Source: Ancylobacter polymorphus (GTDB lineage Bacteria > Pseudomonadota > Alphaproteobacteria > Rhizobiales > Xanthobacteraceae). From it: a stretch of 64,000 bases of DNA. The position numbers and the translations under genes were made by a program. The notes under the pieces were generated by a model that saw only the letters and a program-made list of their open reading frames with translations, had not been told where the DNA came from and did no database searches. Positions 34,718-43,927 of the stretch are shown piece by piece. Every line of letters begins with the position of its first letter. Position 1 is the stretch's first letter. The stretch lies in assembly GCF_022836935.1 (NCBI RefSeq), contig NZ_CP083239.1, positions 1,874,001-1,938,000 on the forward strand. Reading direction: 5' to 3'.

Positions 34718-36351
34718 GCCGCGAGACTCCCGGGCTCTCGCGCCGCATGCCAGTTCCAGGGCAGCAGCTCGGCGAGCCGGTTCTGCGGCATGTCTGCGAT
34801 GCGAGCGAGCACGTCAGCGAGCCAGGCCTGCGGATCGATGTCGTTGAGCCGGGCGGTCCCGATCAGGCTGTACATGACGGCGGCGCGCTCGGCGCCGCGG
34901 TCGGAACCGGCGAACAGCCAGGCCTTGCGGCCGAGGGCGATGCCGCGCAGCGCCCGTTCTGCCGCATTGTTCGTGAGGCAGACGTGTCCGTCATCGAGGA
35001 AGCGGGCGAAGGCGTCCCAGCGCCGCAGCATGTAGTCCATGGCCTGGGCGACAGGTGCATGGCGGGAGAGCCTGGCGCGATGCTCGCGCATCCAAACCTC
35101 AAGCTCGGCGACGAGAGGAGCGCTGCGCTCCTGGCGAACGGCTCGGCGCTGATCGGCACTCAGGCCATTGATCTCACGCTCCATGTCGAACAGCGCGTCG
35201 ATGCGGGCGACGGCCTCGAAGGCAATCGGTGAGATCGGTGCGGCGTTACGCCCACGCCGGCGGTTCGCCGCGATGTCGGCGAGCTCGAATAACTTGCGGC
35301 GTGCATGAGCCCAGCACAGGGCCTCGACGATCGGCCCCGGCTGGCGGTCGGGAGCGAGCAGGCGATTGTAACCGGCATAGGCGTCGGCCTGCAGGCTGCC
35401 GGTGAAGTGCGTCAGATGCTCTTGCGGGTGTTCGCCCGAGCGGTCGCGTGATGCCCGGAACAACACCGCCGGCGGATCGGCGCCGCCGAAGGGCCGATCG
35501 TCGCGCACATACACCCAGGCTCGACCGGTGTCGGTCGTGCCCTTCGCCAGGATCGGCACCGGCGTGTCGTCGCCATGCAGGCGATCTGCCGCCATGACAT
35601 GGCGCTCGAGCAGCACGTGCAACGGGTGCAGCGCTGCGGCGCAGGCGCCGACATGATCGGCCAGCGTCGACAGCGGCAGATCGATGCCCTCGCGAGCATA
35701 GCGCTCGCTCTGCCGGTTCAGAGGCTGGTGCTGGCCGAACTTCTCGAACAGCACCATAGCCAGCAGGTTCGGCCCGACATGGCCGCGCGGGATGACGTGG
35801 AACGGCGCCGGCGCCTGGGTCACCGCCTCGCAGGCCCGGCAGGAGAAGCGCTCGCGCACCGTCTGGATCACCTTCCACTGGCGCGGGATCACCTCCAGCG
35901 TCTCGGTGATATCTTCCCCGAGCTTCACCAGTCTGCCGGATCCGCAGCACGGGCAGCTCTCGGGTGCGGCGACGATGACGCGCTCACGCGGGAGATGATC
36001 AGGGAACGGCTTGCGTGCCGGCCGCTTGCGCTCGAAGGACGCCACATTGGCCGTTTGTGCTGCGGCTTCCGCGGCCAGTTCGTCTTCGGTGGCGTCAGCC
36101 TCCAGGTCCTCGAGCTGCATCTCCAGCTGGTCGAGCAGCCGTGCCTTGCGCTCCGAGCGCGTGCCGTAAAGCTCGCGCCGGAGCTTCTCGATCTCCAGCT
36201 TCAGCCGCGCGATGAGGGCATCCGTGCTGCTGTTCGCAGCGCGCTCCCGGGCGACGGTCGCCTCGGCTTCCAGCCGCGCGCTACGCTCCGCCAGGATCAT
36301 GGCGTGGGCCGCGGCAAGGTCGCTCGGCAAAGGATCCATCGGGCTCGACAT
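34714..36351 (-). CDS. tnpC: IS66 transposase TnpC
   Basis: This is the 545-residue main transposase of the IS66 element. The N-terminal coiled region IARLKLEIEKLRRELYGTR, the zinc-finger-like CPCCGSGRLVKLGEDITETL and the family-typical VEALCWAHARRKLFELADIA are all clear. The C-terminal NNAAERALRGIALGRKAWLF and MYSLIGTARLNDIDPQAWLA close the domain. Length is normal for the family, and no stop or frameshift is seen. It is encoded after tnpB with a 42-bp gap and is coupled to the passenger gene. Confidence 0.95.
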   Translation of the reverse strand: MSSPMDPLPSDLAAAHAMILAERSARLEAEATVARERAANSSTDALIARLKLEIEKLRRELYGTRSERKARLLDQLEMQLEDLEADATEDELAAEAAAQTANVASFERKRPARKPFPDHLPRERVIVAAPESCPCCGSGRLVKLGEDITETLEVIPRQWKVIQTVRERFSCRACEAVTQAPAPFHVIPRGHVGPNLLAMVLFEKFGQHQPLNRQSERYAREGIDLPLSTLADHVGACAAALHPLHVLLERHVMAADRLHGDDTPVPILAKGTTDTGRAWVYVRDDRPFGGADPPAVLFRASRDRSGEHPQEHLTHFTGSLQADAYAGYNRLLAPDRQPGPIVEALCWAHARRKLFELADIAANRRRGRNAAPISPIAFEAVARIDALFDMEREINGLSADQRRAVRQERSAPLVAELEVWMREHRARLSRHAPVAQAMDYMLRRWDAFARFLDDGHVCLTNNAAERALRGIALGRKAWLFAGSDRGAERAAVMYSLIGTARLNDIDPQAWLADVLARIADMPQNRLAELLPWNWHAAREPGSLAA

Positions 36352-36394
36352 AGGGCGATGGAATCATATCCGCCGCTCCTGTGCCACGCCCAAA

Positions 36395-36742
36395 TTACCC
36401 CGATGCGCCCGGTCGCCACGTCCTCTGCGGATGCCGCCAGTCTATGCCTTCCAGCAGATAGCCGAGCTGCGCAGGGGTGATCGTCACCATGCCGTCGGCC
36501 GGAGACGGCCACAGAAAACCACCCCGCTCCAGCCGCTTCGAGAACAGGCAGGCGCCCTGGCCGTCATGCCAGATCACCTTCACCAGATCGCCGCGCTTGC
36601 CCCGGAATACGAACAGGTGCCCGCAATGGGGATCGCGCCGTAGAACTTCCTGGACCTGCAATGCCAGACCCGCGAAGCCCTTCCTCATATCCGTGTGGCC
36701 CGTCGCCAGCCACACCCGAACCCCGCTTGGAACTGGGATCAT
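36395..36742 (-). CDS. tnpB: IS66 accessory protein TnpB
   Basis: This 115-residue protein is the IS66 accessory protein (IS66 Orf2 family), required with TnpC for transposition of IS66-group elements. Its opening [20 protein letters not shown] and the segments [20 protein letters not shown] and [20 protein letters not shown] are diagnostic. The start overlaps the tnpA stop by 4 bp. It is intact. Confidence 0.95.
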   Translation of the reverse strand: MIPVPSGVRVWLATGHTDMRKGFAGLALQVQEVLRRDPHCGHLFVFRGKRGDLVKVIWHDGQGACLFSKRLERGGFLWPSPADGMVTITPAQLGYLLEGIDWRHPQRTWRPGASG

Positions 36743-37134
36743 CGCCGGCCTCGCGATAGCCCGCCAGCAATCGCCACCACGAACTCCGCTGAGGACCCGA
36801 CAGGCAGGCTAACCGTCACACCTCCAGCCGACGCGATCTCGATCCGAGTGTCGGTGTGGGCAGTGCTGGATGTGGAACATCCCTCCAGACGATCCATACC
36901 CGGCATCGGTGCTGGAAGAGCCTTCGGTGGATCAATAACTGACACTGCCGCAAACCCTGCAGGTTCCATCCGTTCGGAAAGGCGTTCGCGCCATCGATAA
37001 ATCTGCTGCGCCTGGATGCCATGGCGCTTCGCCGTCTCGATGACGTTGCCGCTCGCGGCCGCCTCTTCAACGACCGCTCGCTTCTCGGCCCAACTCCAGC
37101 GCCGACGCCGTACATAGGTCTCTTCTGCGTCCAC
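36739..37134 (-). CDS. tnpA: IS66 accessory protein TnpA
   Basis: This 131-residue protein is the first gene of the IS66 element and is a helix-turn-helix protein. [20 protein letters not shown], then [20 protein letters not shown], gives the homeodomain-like HTH. The C-terminal [20 protein letters not shown] is the usual TnpA tail. It starts about 103 bp inside the right end of the element, leaving room for a promoter there. Intact. Confidence 0.93.
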   Translation of the reverse strand: MDAEETYVRRRRWSWAEKRAVVEEAAASGNVIETAKRHGIQAQQIYRWRERLSERMEPAGFAAVSVIDPPKALPAPMPGMDRLEGCSTSSTAHTDTRIEIASAGGVTVSLPVGSSAEFVVAIAGGLSRGRR

Positions 37135-37237
37135 CGTCCTTCTCCAGCACCGCTGCTGGCACTACTGCCAGATCAGAGGACCGAAAGGCTGGGCACCTCG
37201 CCTACATCACGCAAGGCGGCCCGCAGCGGAGGGGTAC

Positions 37238-37316
37238 CTCCCAGTCCCAGTGCGGCTACGAGCAGAAGGCCGGCTCCGGCGAGCAGGGGGCGACGGCATA
37301 TCGAAGTCGTTCGCAT
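37238..37316 (-). pseudogene. YdcF/DUF218-family protein, N-terminal part, cut by IS66
   Basis: The first 26 codons of the interrupted YdcF-like gene encode a basic start and one membrane helix (LLAGAGLLLVAALGLG). The ATG is at 37316, 25 bp after the acyltransferase stop, so the gene belonged to the second leftward arm. Reading past the insertion point, translation continues into the IS66 end and stops after about 26 foreign codons. Confidence 0.85.
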
Positions 37317-37341
37317 TTAGGGTTTCCGCGGTGTCCGGCGC

Positions 37342-38361
37342 TCAGGCGGAGCGGGACCCTGTTCGTCGCGACAAGCGGCGCAGCATGGGCCGCTCGAACA
37401 GGAGATGATAGGCAATTCCCGCAACGATACCGAACACGCTGCAGGCCGTGAATGTCAGTATCCAGCTGTCCAGCGGCTGGAGAACGCGCGCCAGCAGCGA
37501 CTGAAGCGGCGAGTGAACGAGATACATCGCATAAGAGGCCGCGCCGAGAAGCAGGATCGGGCCGGGCAGGCGCAGCGAATAATGCGTCTCCATCTGCGCC
37601 AGACCCAGGACGAGCGGAGCGAGAGCCAGGCCGAACGGTATGTGGTGCGTCGGCGGGACGATGAAGTAGATCGCCGACAGAATCACGCCCGCGACTGTCG
37701 GAACAGGCCAGAAAGCGGTTGGCAGGCGCAGGAAGAGGAAAGACATCAGAACGCCGGCGACGAATTCGAGAATCAACAAATTGAAGACATGCGTCCAAAG
37801 GGGAGATGTAATTTCACTGTAGAAACCAATTATGTTTATTGCCAAAGTCAGAGCAGGCCATACCAAAGAGGCAAAAAGAAAACAATTAGTATAGTATGAA
37901 AGGGCAAATATGACGTAAAAAATCATCTCAAATACGAGCGTCCAAGCGACGTTAAGTGCCGGCGGCGAGTCCATTGGAAGAAGAGTCAGGGAGCTGACCA
38001 ATCCCCAGTCTCGCCCTCCTTGTGATATCGTCGGAAGGGCAATGTAGAGAATAATCATTGCAATAGATATAGGAAGATAAGGCACATAAACGCGTATTAT
38101 GCGCTTTTCCATAAATATAAACGCATAATAGGCGTTCTTTGGATCGCTCCCGTGTACATAATATATGATGAATCCGCTTAGAACGAAAAAATAATCTACG
38201 CCATAGGATCCAAGTTCGCGGAGAAGACCCCAGCTCTCGGAAGTGAAGGCGTCGCTCGCCAGGGCGGCATGGTGCGCGACAACGGCAGCCGCCGCGAGGG
38301 CTCGCCCAAGCTGGAGGCTGTCCAGCCTGGCGGCGGGACGATCGGACGGAGCGGGCATCAT
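37342..38361 (-). CDS. Acyltransferase 3 family membrane protein (OafA/ExoH-like)
   Basis: This 339-residue integral membrane acyltransferase transfers acetyl or related groups to polysaccharide. Its N-terminus RLDSLQLGRALAAAAVVAHH holds the conserved His of the family. GVDYFFVLSGFIIYYVHG is the diagnostic second motif, and Arg-rich IRVYVPYLP follows. About ten helices are apparent. The middle of the gene (37.8-38.2 kb) is AT-richer than the flanks. It lies between the GT4 gene (132 bp upstream) and the interrupted YdcF gene, and probably O-acylates the polymer. Confidence 0.88.
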   Translation of the reverse strand: MMPAPSDRPAARLDSLQLGRALAAAAVVAHHAALASDAFTSESWGLLRELGSYGVDYFFVLSGFIIYYVHGSDPKNAYYAFIFMEKRIIRVYVPYLPISIAMIILYIALPTISQGGRDWGLVSSLTLLPMDSPPALNVAWTLVFEMIFYVIFALSYYTNCFLFASLVWPALTLAINIIGFYSEITSPLWTHVFNLLILEFVAGVLMSFLFLRLPTAFWPVPTVAGVILSAIYFIVPPTHHIPFGLALAPLVLGLAQMETHYSLRLPGPILLLGAASYAMYLVHSPLQSLLARVLQPLDSWILTFTACSVFGIVAGIAYHLLFERPMLRRLSRRTGSRSA

Positions 38362-38493
38362 CGCTTGGCGGTTCCGGTTCTATCCGATGGATGTGCGCGC
38401 AGCACGGTTGAATGGCGGGCGACGCAGGCCCGCCGGCGGAAAGTCTGGTGCGCGGCGAAAGGTGGGCGCAACCGAAAATTCCTTGCCATCCGA

Positions 38494-39609
38494 TCAACTC
38501 CCTCCGGCCAGCTGGGCGATGGCCCGGCGATAGGCGGCAACGACGAGCGCCTCGTCGAAGTCGCGCTCCATCTTGGCCCGCCCGGCGCGGCCCATCGCGC
38601 GGCGGGCCTCCTCGGAGAGGCCCAGAAAGCGCTCGATCGCCGCGGCAAGACTTGCTGCGCTTCGGACATCGCACAAATAGCCGCTGATGTCCCTGTCGAT
38701 CACCGCACGGCACCCCGGCACATCTGTGGCGATCAGCGGTCGAGCCATGGCGGCGGCCTCGATAAGGGTGCGCGGCGCCCCCTCGCGGTAGGAAGGCAGC
38801 ACGACGCAGCTCGCGGCGGCAATGTGGGGGCGCACATCCTGCGTCGTGCCGAGATACTCGACGGCTCCCTCCGCCACCCATTTCTGCAAGGTCGGCGCGT
38901 CGATGGAGGAGCGGTTCTCGGAGCCGGCGGCGCCGAGAAGCTGGAAGCGCACGGTTGGATGGCGTGCCCGGACCTGTCGCGCCGCCTCGACGAATTCGTG
39001 TACTCCCTTGTCCCGCAACAGGCGCGCGATCATCAGAAAGACCGGTGGCGCCTCGGGCGACGGCATCTCCGCCGCGGTGAAACGGACAAGGTCGATGCCC
39101 GATCCCGGCAGGATGCGGGCCTGAGCGGCCTTGACCAGATGGCGCTGCAGGAAAAGATCGCGGTCGTCGCTATTCTGGAAGTAGATGATGGGAAGGCGGC
39201 CAAAGGCCCGCCGGTAGAGCACTTCGGCAATGACCTGCAGAAGGCCGCCGGAAAGGAAGGCAGTGCCGAGGCCGGTGACGTTCGGCAGGAAGGGCACGCC
39301 CACCGTCTGCGCCGCCATTGCGCCGAAGATGTTGTTCTTGATCGTGAAGCTCAGCACTATATCCGGGCGCTCGGTGCGGAAAACCTGCTTGAAGCGGCGC
39401 AGAAGCTGCAGGCCCTCGGCGGGGTTGAGCCCTTTCGCGTTCATTGCGAGCGGCAGGACGCGGCATCCGAGCCTCTCGAGTTCGGCCACGCTCTCGTCGG
39501 GCGGCGCCAGCACAGTCAGAAGGTGGCCGTCGGCGAGCAGGGCCTGGACGACGGGGCGGCGGAAGTTCCAGATGTTCCAGGCCGCGTTGACCGTCATGAG
39601 GATGTGCAA
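38494..39609 (-). CDS. Family 4 glycosyltransferase (PglA-like)
   Basis: This 371-residue GT-B enzyme begins MHILMTVNAAWNIWNFRRPV. DIVLSFTIKNNIFGAMAAQT and FLPNVTGLGTAFLSGG are typical of enzymes that add the second sugar to an undecaprenyl-diphosphate-linked first sugar. The C-terminal core is FLMIARLLRDKGVHEFVEAA and VVLPSYREGAPRTLIEAAAM, with the EX7E-type Glu pair. It follows the initiating transferase gene by about 140 bp on the same strand, which fits a second-step role. Specificity is not established. Confidence 0.89.
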   Translation of the reverse strand: MHILMTVNAAWNIWNFRRPVVQALLADGHLLTVLAPPDESVAELERLGCRVLPLAMNAKGLNPAEGLQLLRRFKQVFRTERPDIVLSFTIKNNIFGAMAAQTVGVPFLPNVTGLGTAFLSGGLLQVIAEVLYRRAFGRLPIIYFQNSDDRDLFLQRHLVKAAQARILPGSGIDLVRFTAAEMPSPEAPPVFLMIARLLRDKGVHEFVEAARQVRARHPTVRFQLLGAAGSENRSSIDAPTLQKWVAEGAVEYLGTTQDVRPHIAAASCVVLPSYREGAPRTLIEAAAMARPLIATDVPGCRAVIDRDISGYLCDVRSAASLAAAIERFLGLSEEARRAMGRAGRAKMERDFDEALVVAAYRRAIAQLAGGS

Positions 39610-39751
39610 GACGCTCTTCCTTCCACTGACCCAGGATGCACGGCGGGCGCTCCTCGCGGCTACGGAAGGCGACTCTATCCATGCGTGACGCGGACAGGCA
39701 CGCCGATCCGGCGCAGGCGAGGCACGGTCATGTGAGTGAGGCTATCCAGAT

Positions 39752-41269
39752 CTATATGGAGCCGGCCCTCGGCACCGGATGCACCCGCCGATTGGCCTGA
39801 AGCTCGGCCTTCCAGTCCGCCACCTCCCGCCAAGCCGTGACAACAACGCTGTCTTCGGTACGGTCGCCATTGAGGACCATCCGCACGGTCTTGAGCGCAA
39901 TCACGAAATCGAGTTGGAAGCTGGCATTGCGGATGTACCAAAGATCCATTGCCGCCTTGTCGTCGACCGAGATCAGCCGGCCGCCATGGACCTGCGCCCA
40001 GCCCGTCAGTCCCGGCCGCACGGCGAGGCGCCCGGTGAAGGCGGAGGATTGTTCGCTTGCGAGCAGCGGCCGCGGGCCGACGAAGGACATCTCTCCAAGC
40101 AGGATGTGAAAGAGTTGCGGCAACTCGTCCAGCCGGGTCTTGCGCAGAAAATTACCGATCCGCGAGGTGCGACGGGCCTCTTCGATGCGCGAACCGTCAG
40201 TGTCGTGGGCTGGCCGCATGGTGCGGAACTTGTACAGCCGGAGGCGCCGGCCGAAGCGCCCCCAGCGCTCCTGCCAGAAAAGCACGGGGTTGCCGACATC
40301 GAGTGCGACCAGTACCGCGACAATCAGCATGAGCGGGACTGCAACGACAAGGATCGCCAGAACAACGACGAAGTCGAACAGGCGTTTAACCGGCCAGTAC
40401 CCCCGCTGGAGTTCCGCGCAGACCACCACATCCCGGAGCGCGGGCAGGCGGTCCAGCTCGCTGTTGGCGGGCGGCCAATCCTGCACCTTGCCGGGGGTGG
40501 CGGTGAAGCCCAGGCGCTCGGCGAGATAGTCGACCAGTATGCCGATTCGGCCCTCTAGGTCCTGCAGGAGTTCGCGCGCCTCGGGCGAGAGCTGTGCGGC
40601 GGGAACGGCAACCGCGATCCGCGTCACGTCGACCCCGTGGATTTCGAGGCGGCGCAGGATCTCCGGAAGCTCCTCCGCCTCGCCCATAATCTCGACTTCC
40701 TGAAGCCGGCGTCCCTTGTGGCGGCCGCTCGTCGAGAGAACGCCGGCCACGTGAATGGGCCCGTGGCCAAGTTCGCGCGCGGCGCGGATGAACAGCTCAG
40801 CCACCGCGTTGTCCCCGACCAAAAGCACGCTCTCGGTGGTAGGGTTGTCCCCAATCCGTGCGGCTGTACTCGGTCTCGACTTGAAACCATGGAGCAGCCG
40901 GGCGGCGACCCGTATCCCGCACATGAAGCCGATAATGAGCAGGACGTGGATCAACGGAATCGTACGCGCTAGTCCCACCAGCCGGTTGTAGGCGAAGGTG
41001 CCGCTGGAGGCGGCCAGCACGATGACGACGGCCGCCAGCATGATACGCAAGAAATCGTTGAAAGACGCGTAACGCCAGAGATCGCGGCTCGTTCCTGCGA
41101 CCGGAAGAACGATGGCTGCGGCTATGAGCGAGAAGACAAGATAGGGGCGCAGATCGAGAAACCGATGTGCCCACTGATCCGGCGGGTCGCGGAGCATCAC
41201 GGAGGCGCACGCTGCTGCCGCTACAACGGCAACATCAAGCACCAATAAAGCCACCCGCACTTTTGCCAC
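39752..41269 (-). CDS. Polyprenyl-phosphate sugar-1-phosphate transferase (WcaJ-like)
   Basis: This initiating enzyme transfers a sugar-1-phosphate from a UDP-sugar to undecaprenyl phosphate, the first step of repeat-unit synthesis. It has four N-terminal helices, a soluble nucleotide-binding middle region with SVLLVGDNAVAELFIRAARE, and a C-terminal catalytic domain. The latter has LYKFRTMRPAHD, FLRKTRLDELPQLFHILLGE and MSFVGPRPLL, which are diagnostic. GTG at 41269 is preferred because GGGGGAG lies just upstream; ATG at 41290 would add seven residues and lacks a good site. A run of nine C/G separates the two starts. Confidence 0.92.
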   Translation of the reverse strand: MAKVRVALLVLDVAVVAAAACASVMLRDPPDQWAHRFLDLRPYLVFSLIAAAIVLPVAGTSRDLWRYASFNDFLRIMLAAVVIVLAASSGTFAYNRLVGLARTIPLIHVLLIIGFMCGIRVAARLLHGFKSRPSTAARIGDNPTTESVLLVGDNAVAELFIRAARELGHGPIHVAGVLSTSGRHKGRRLQEVEIMGEAEELPEILRRLEIHGVDVTRIAVAVPAAQLSPEARELLQDLEGRIGILVDYLAERLGFTATPGKVQDWPPANSELDRLPALRDVVVCAELQRGYWPVKRLFDFVVVLAILVVAVPLMLIVAVLVALDVGNPVLFWQERWGRFGRRLRLYKFRTMRPAHDTDGSRIEEARRTSRIGNFLRKTRLDELPQLFHILLGEMSFVGPRPLLASEQSSAFTGRLAVRPGLTGWAQVHGGRLISVDDKAAMDLWYIRNASFQLDFVIALKTVRMVLNGDRTEDSVVVTAWREVADWKAELQANRRVHPVPRAGSI

Positions 41270-41428
41270 CTGCTCCCCCCCCCGGCACATGTTGCACTGC
41301 GTCTTCCGGAGGGTAGCAGGCCGCTTGCGTCAATAAAAGCTGCAAGCGTCGGCGCTTACCTCGTCCTGGGGCGGATTCGCGCTGTGTGATTGGCGGGCGG
41401 TATCCAATGCCGTCCGATCTTTCGAGCC

Positions 41429-43798
41429 TCAGCCCACCGCGCGCAGATGGCGGATCGGCCGGCCCGGCACCATCGCCTGCGCCGCGCGCACCATGCCTTG
41501 CGCGTCGATGCCGACATGCCGGTAGAGATCGGCGATGGTGCCGGTCTGGCCGAAATGCTCGACGCCGAGCGCCCGGGCGCGGTGGCCGTGCACGGAACCC
41601 AGCCAGCCCAACGTCGCGGGGTGGCCGTCCACGGCGGAGATGAGGGCGCAGCCCGGCGGCACGGCGTCGAGCAGCATTTCGACAGGAGCGCGGGCCGCGC
41701 TGTCGCCGCCTTCGCGGGCGCGCTGCGCCGCCGTCCAGCCGGCATGCAGCCGGTCGGCGGAGGTGACGGCGAGCAGGCCGACATCGCGCCGGTCCTCGGC
41801 GATCAGCCCCACCGCCTCGATGGCTTCCGGCGCCAGCGCACCGGTATAGGCGATCACCACTTGCGCGTTCGGCCCCGGCCGGCGCAGCCAGTAGCCGCCG
41901 GCCACGATGTCGCTGGCCAGCGCCGCGTCCATGGTCCGGCGCGGCTGGTCGATGGTGCGGGTAGAGAGGCGCAGATAGGTCGAGCCGCCATCTTCCGCCT
42001 GCGCATGCTGGAAGGCGAAGCGCAGAATCACCGCGAGCTCGTCGACAAAGGCCGGCTCGAAGCTCGCCAGCCCGTCCTGCGCCATGCCGATCAGCGGCGT
42101 GGCGATCGACTGGTGCGCGCCGCCTTCCGGCGCCAGCGTCACCCCGGAAGGGGTGGCGGCGAGGATGAAGCGGGCGTCCTGGTAGCAGGCATAGTTCAGC
42201 GCATCGAGTCCGCGCTCGATGAAGGGATCGTACAGCGTGCCGATGGGCAGCAGCCGCTCGCCGAACAGGGAATGCGACAGGCCGAGCGCCGAGAGCATCG
42301 TGAACAGGTTCATCTCGGCGATGCCGAGCTCCAGGTGCTGGCCGGCGGGGCCGAATTCCCAATTATAGGTCGAGGGAATGCGCTCCTTCTTGAAGGTGTC
42401 GGCCAGTTCCTCGCGCGCGAACAGCTTGCGCCGGTTGACCCAGGCGCCGAGATTGGTCGAGACGGTCACGTCGGGAGAGGTGGTGACGACGCGGCGGGCG
42501 AAATCATCCTCGCGCTTGCCGATCTCGTTCAGCAGGAGGCCGAAGCCCTGCTGGGTGGACATGGCGGGCTGCAACGGCACGTCGAGCGTGGCCGGCACCT
42601 CGATCCTTGGCGGCTGGTGTCGCCGCGTGCTTCGCTGGCAGAACGGCACCGCGTCGAGAAAGGCCTGCAATTGGGCCGGTGGGGTGGTGAGGCCCTCGAA
42701 ACGATCCCACTCATGCCCCTCGCGCACGCCATGGCTGGCGCGCAGGCCCTCCAGCTGCCCCGGCGTCATCAGCCCGGCATGGTTGTCCTTGTGGCCCGCG
42801 AGCGGCAGGCCGAAGCCCTTGATGGTGTAGGCGATGAAGCACACCGGGCGGTCATGCGCGCGCGCCTGCTCGAAAGCCTCGATCAGCGAGGGCAAATCAT
42901 GCCCGCCGAGATTGCCCATCAGCGCGGCGAGTTCCGCGTCCGAGCGCCGCTCGATCAGCGCGGCGACCTCGCCCTGGTCGCCGATATCGTCCATCAGCCT
43001 TTTGCGCCACGCCCTGCCGCCCTGGAAGGTCAGCGCCGAATAGAGCGGGTTGGGGCAGGTGTCGATCCAGCGCTTGAGCGCCTGCCCGCCCGGCTCCTGG
43101 AACGCCGCCTCCTGCAACTGGCCATATTTCAGGATCACCACATCCCAGCCGAAGCTGCGGAAGATGGATTCGAACCGTTCCCACAGCCCCTCGCGCACCA
43201 CGGCGTCGAGGCTCTGGCGGTTATAGTCTACGATCCACCACGTATTGCGCAGGCCGTGCTTCCACCCCTCAAGCAGCGCCTCGAAGATGTTGCCCTCGTC
43301 CATCTCCGCATCGCCGACGAGGGCGATCATCTTGCCCTCGGGACCTTTCCCCAGCCCCTTGGCGGCGAGATAGTCCTGCACCAGCGAGGCGAACAAGGTC
43401 TGCGCCACGCCGAGGCCGACCGAGCCGGTGGAGAAATCGACGTCGTCAATGTCCTTGGTGCGGGAAGGGTAGGACTGCGCACCGCCAAAGCCGCGGAAAT
43501 TCTCCAGCTTTTCCCGCGTCTGCTTGCCGGAGAGATACTGGATGGCGTGGAAGATCGGGCTCGCATGCGGTTTCACCGCCACCCGGTCCTGCGGCCGCAG
43601 CGCCTTGAGGTAGAGCGCGGTCATGATGGTCGCCATGGAGGCGGAGGAGGCCTGATGGCCGCCCACCTTCAGCCCGTCGACATTGGGGCGGACATGATTG
43701 GCGTTGTGGATCGTCCACGTCGCCAGCCAGAGAATCTTGCGCTCCAGCTCCCGCAGGATGGCGATGTCGTCGGCACTGTTCGCGGCAATCTTGACCAT
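41429..43798 (-). CDS. ThDP-dependent 2-oxoacid dehydrogenase E1 / transketolase-like (MdeB-like)
   Basis: This 789-residue thiamin-diphosphate enzyme has the homodimeric E1 (AceE/transketolase) architecture. The ThDP-binding motif is GDAEMDEGN, followed by WWIVDYNRQSLDAVVREGLW. HNANHVRPNVDGLKVGGHQA is at the N-terminus. It is shorter than AceE (about 887), and the length and an adjacent Lrp gene resemble MdeB, an alpha-ketobutyrate E1 of methionine catabolism. The ATG at 43798 follows GGAG by 9 bases; GTG at 43822 is an alternative. No E2 or E3 gene is in the window, so it must use another complex. Substrate is inferred. Confidence 0.83.
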   Translation of the reverse strand: MVKIAANSADDIAILRELERKILWLATWTIHNANHVRPNVDGLKVGGHQASSASMATIMTALYLKALRPQDRVAVKPHASPIFHAIQYLSGKQTREKLENFRGFGGAQSYPSRTKDIDDVDFSTGSVGLGVAQTLFASLVQDYLAAKGLGKGPEGKMIALVGDAEMDEGNIFEALLEGWKHGLRNTWWIVDYNRQSLDAVVREGLWERFESIFRSFGWDVVILKYGQLQEAAFQEPGGQALKRWIDTCPNPLYSALTFQGGRAWRKRLMDDIGDQGEVAALIERRSDAELAALMGNLGGHDLPSLIEAFEQARAHDRPVCFIAYTIKGFGLPLAGHKDNHAGLMTPGQLEGLRASHGVREGHEWDRFEGLTTPPAQLQAFLDAVPFCQRSTRRHQPPRIEVPATLDVPLQPAMSTQQGFGLLLNEIGKREDDFARRVVTTSPDVTVSTNLGAWVNRRKLFAREELADTFKKERIPSTYNWEFGPAGQHLELGIAEMNLFTMLSALGLSHSLFGERLLPIGTLYDPFIERGLDALNYACYQDARFILAATPSGVTLAPEGGAHQSIATPLIGMAQDGLASFEPAFVDELAVILRFAFQHAQAEDGGSTYLRLSTRTIDQPRRTMDAALASDIVAGGYWLRRPGPNAQVVIAYTGALAPEAIEAVGLIAEDRRDVGLLAVTSADRLHAGWTAAQRAREGGDSAARAPVEMLLDAVPPGCALISAVDGHPATLGWLGSVHGHRARALGVEHFGQTGTIADLYRHVGIDAQGMVRAAQAMVPGRPIRHLRAVG

Positions 43799-43927
43799 GG
43801 TCGGCGCTCCGGGCTCACCCACGGCAGAAGCCTAGGCACGGGCGAGGGGCGTTTGCAGCTATTCACCATCGCCCGCCCCGCCTATCATGGCTGAAATCGC
43901 CGATTTAGGCTCAGTCCGTGGTGTTTC
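43799..43927. promoter_or_regulatory. Divergent promoter region between E1 and Lrp genes
   Basis: This 129-bp gap between the leftward E1 gene and the rightward Lrp/AsnC gene must hold both promoters. The arrangement is the usual one for an Lrp-type regulator and its catabolic target. I see no convincing palindrome that would name an operator. Confidence 0.45.

Larger units (their letters stand above)
34061..37237. mobile_element. Complete IS66-family insertion sequence with passenger gene
   Basis: This 3177-bp element is bounded by imperfect terminal inverted repeats, GTAACCCCCCGGCGAGGGCC on the left and GTACCCCTCCGCTGCGGGCC on the complement of the right end, 15 of 20 matching. The flanks carry a perfect 8-bp target duplication, CTCCCAGT, at 34053-34060 and 37238-37245; 8 bp is the expected IS66 size. 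It encodes TnpA, TnpB and TnpC leftward and one extra gene after tnpC. It sits inside the YdcF-like gene. All genes are open, so the element may be active. Confidence 0.95.

Noticed and set aside
37256..37798. Open frame of 180 codons on the minus strand
   Set aside because: It overlaps the acyltransferase gene in another frame and shows no motif.
41390..43894. Open frame of 834 codons on the plus strand
   Set aside because: It is antisense to the clear ThDP E1 gene, and its composition is that of a GC-rich shadow frame.
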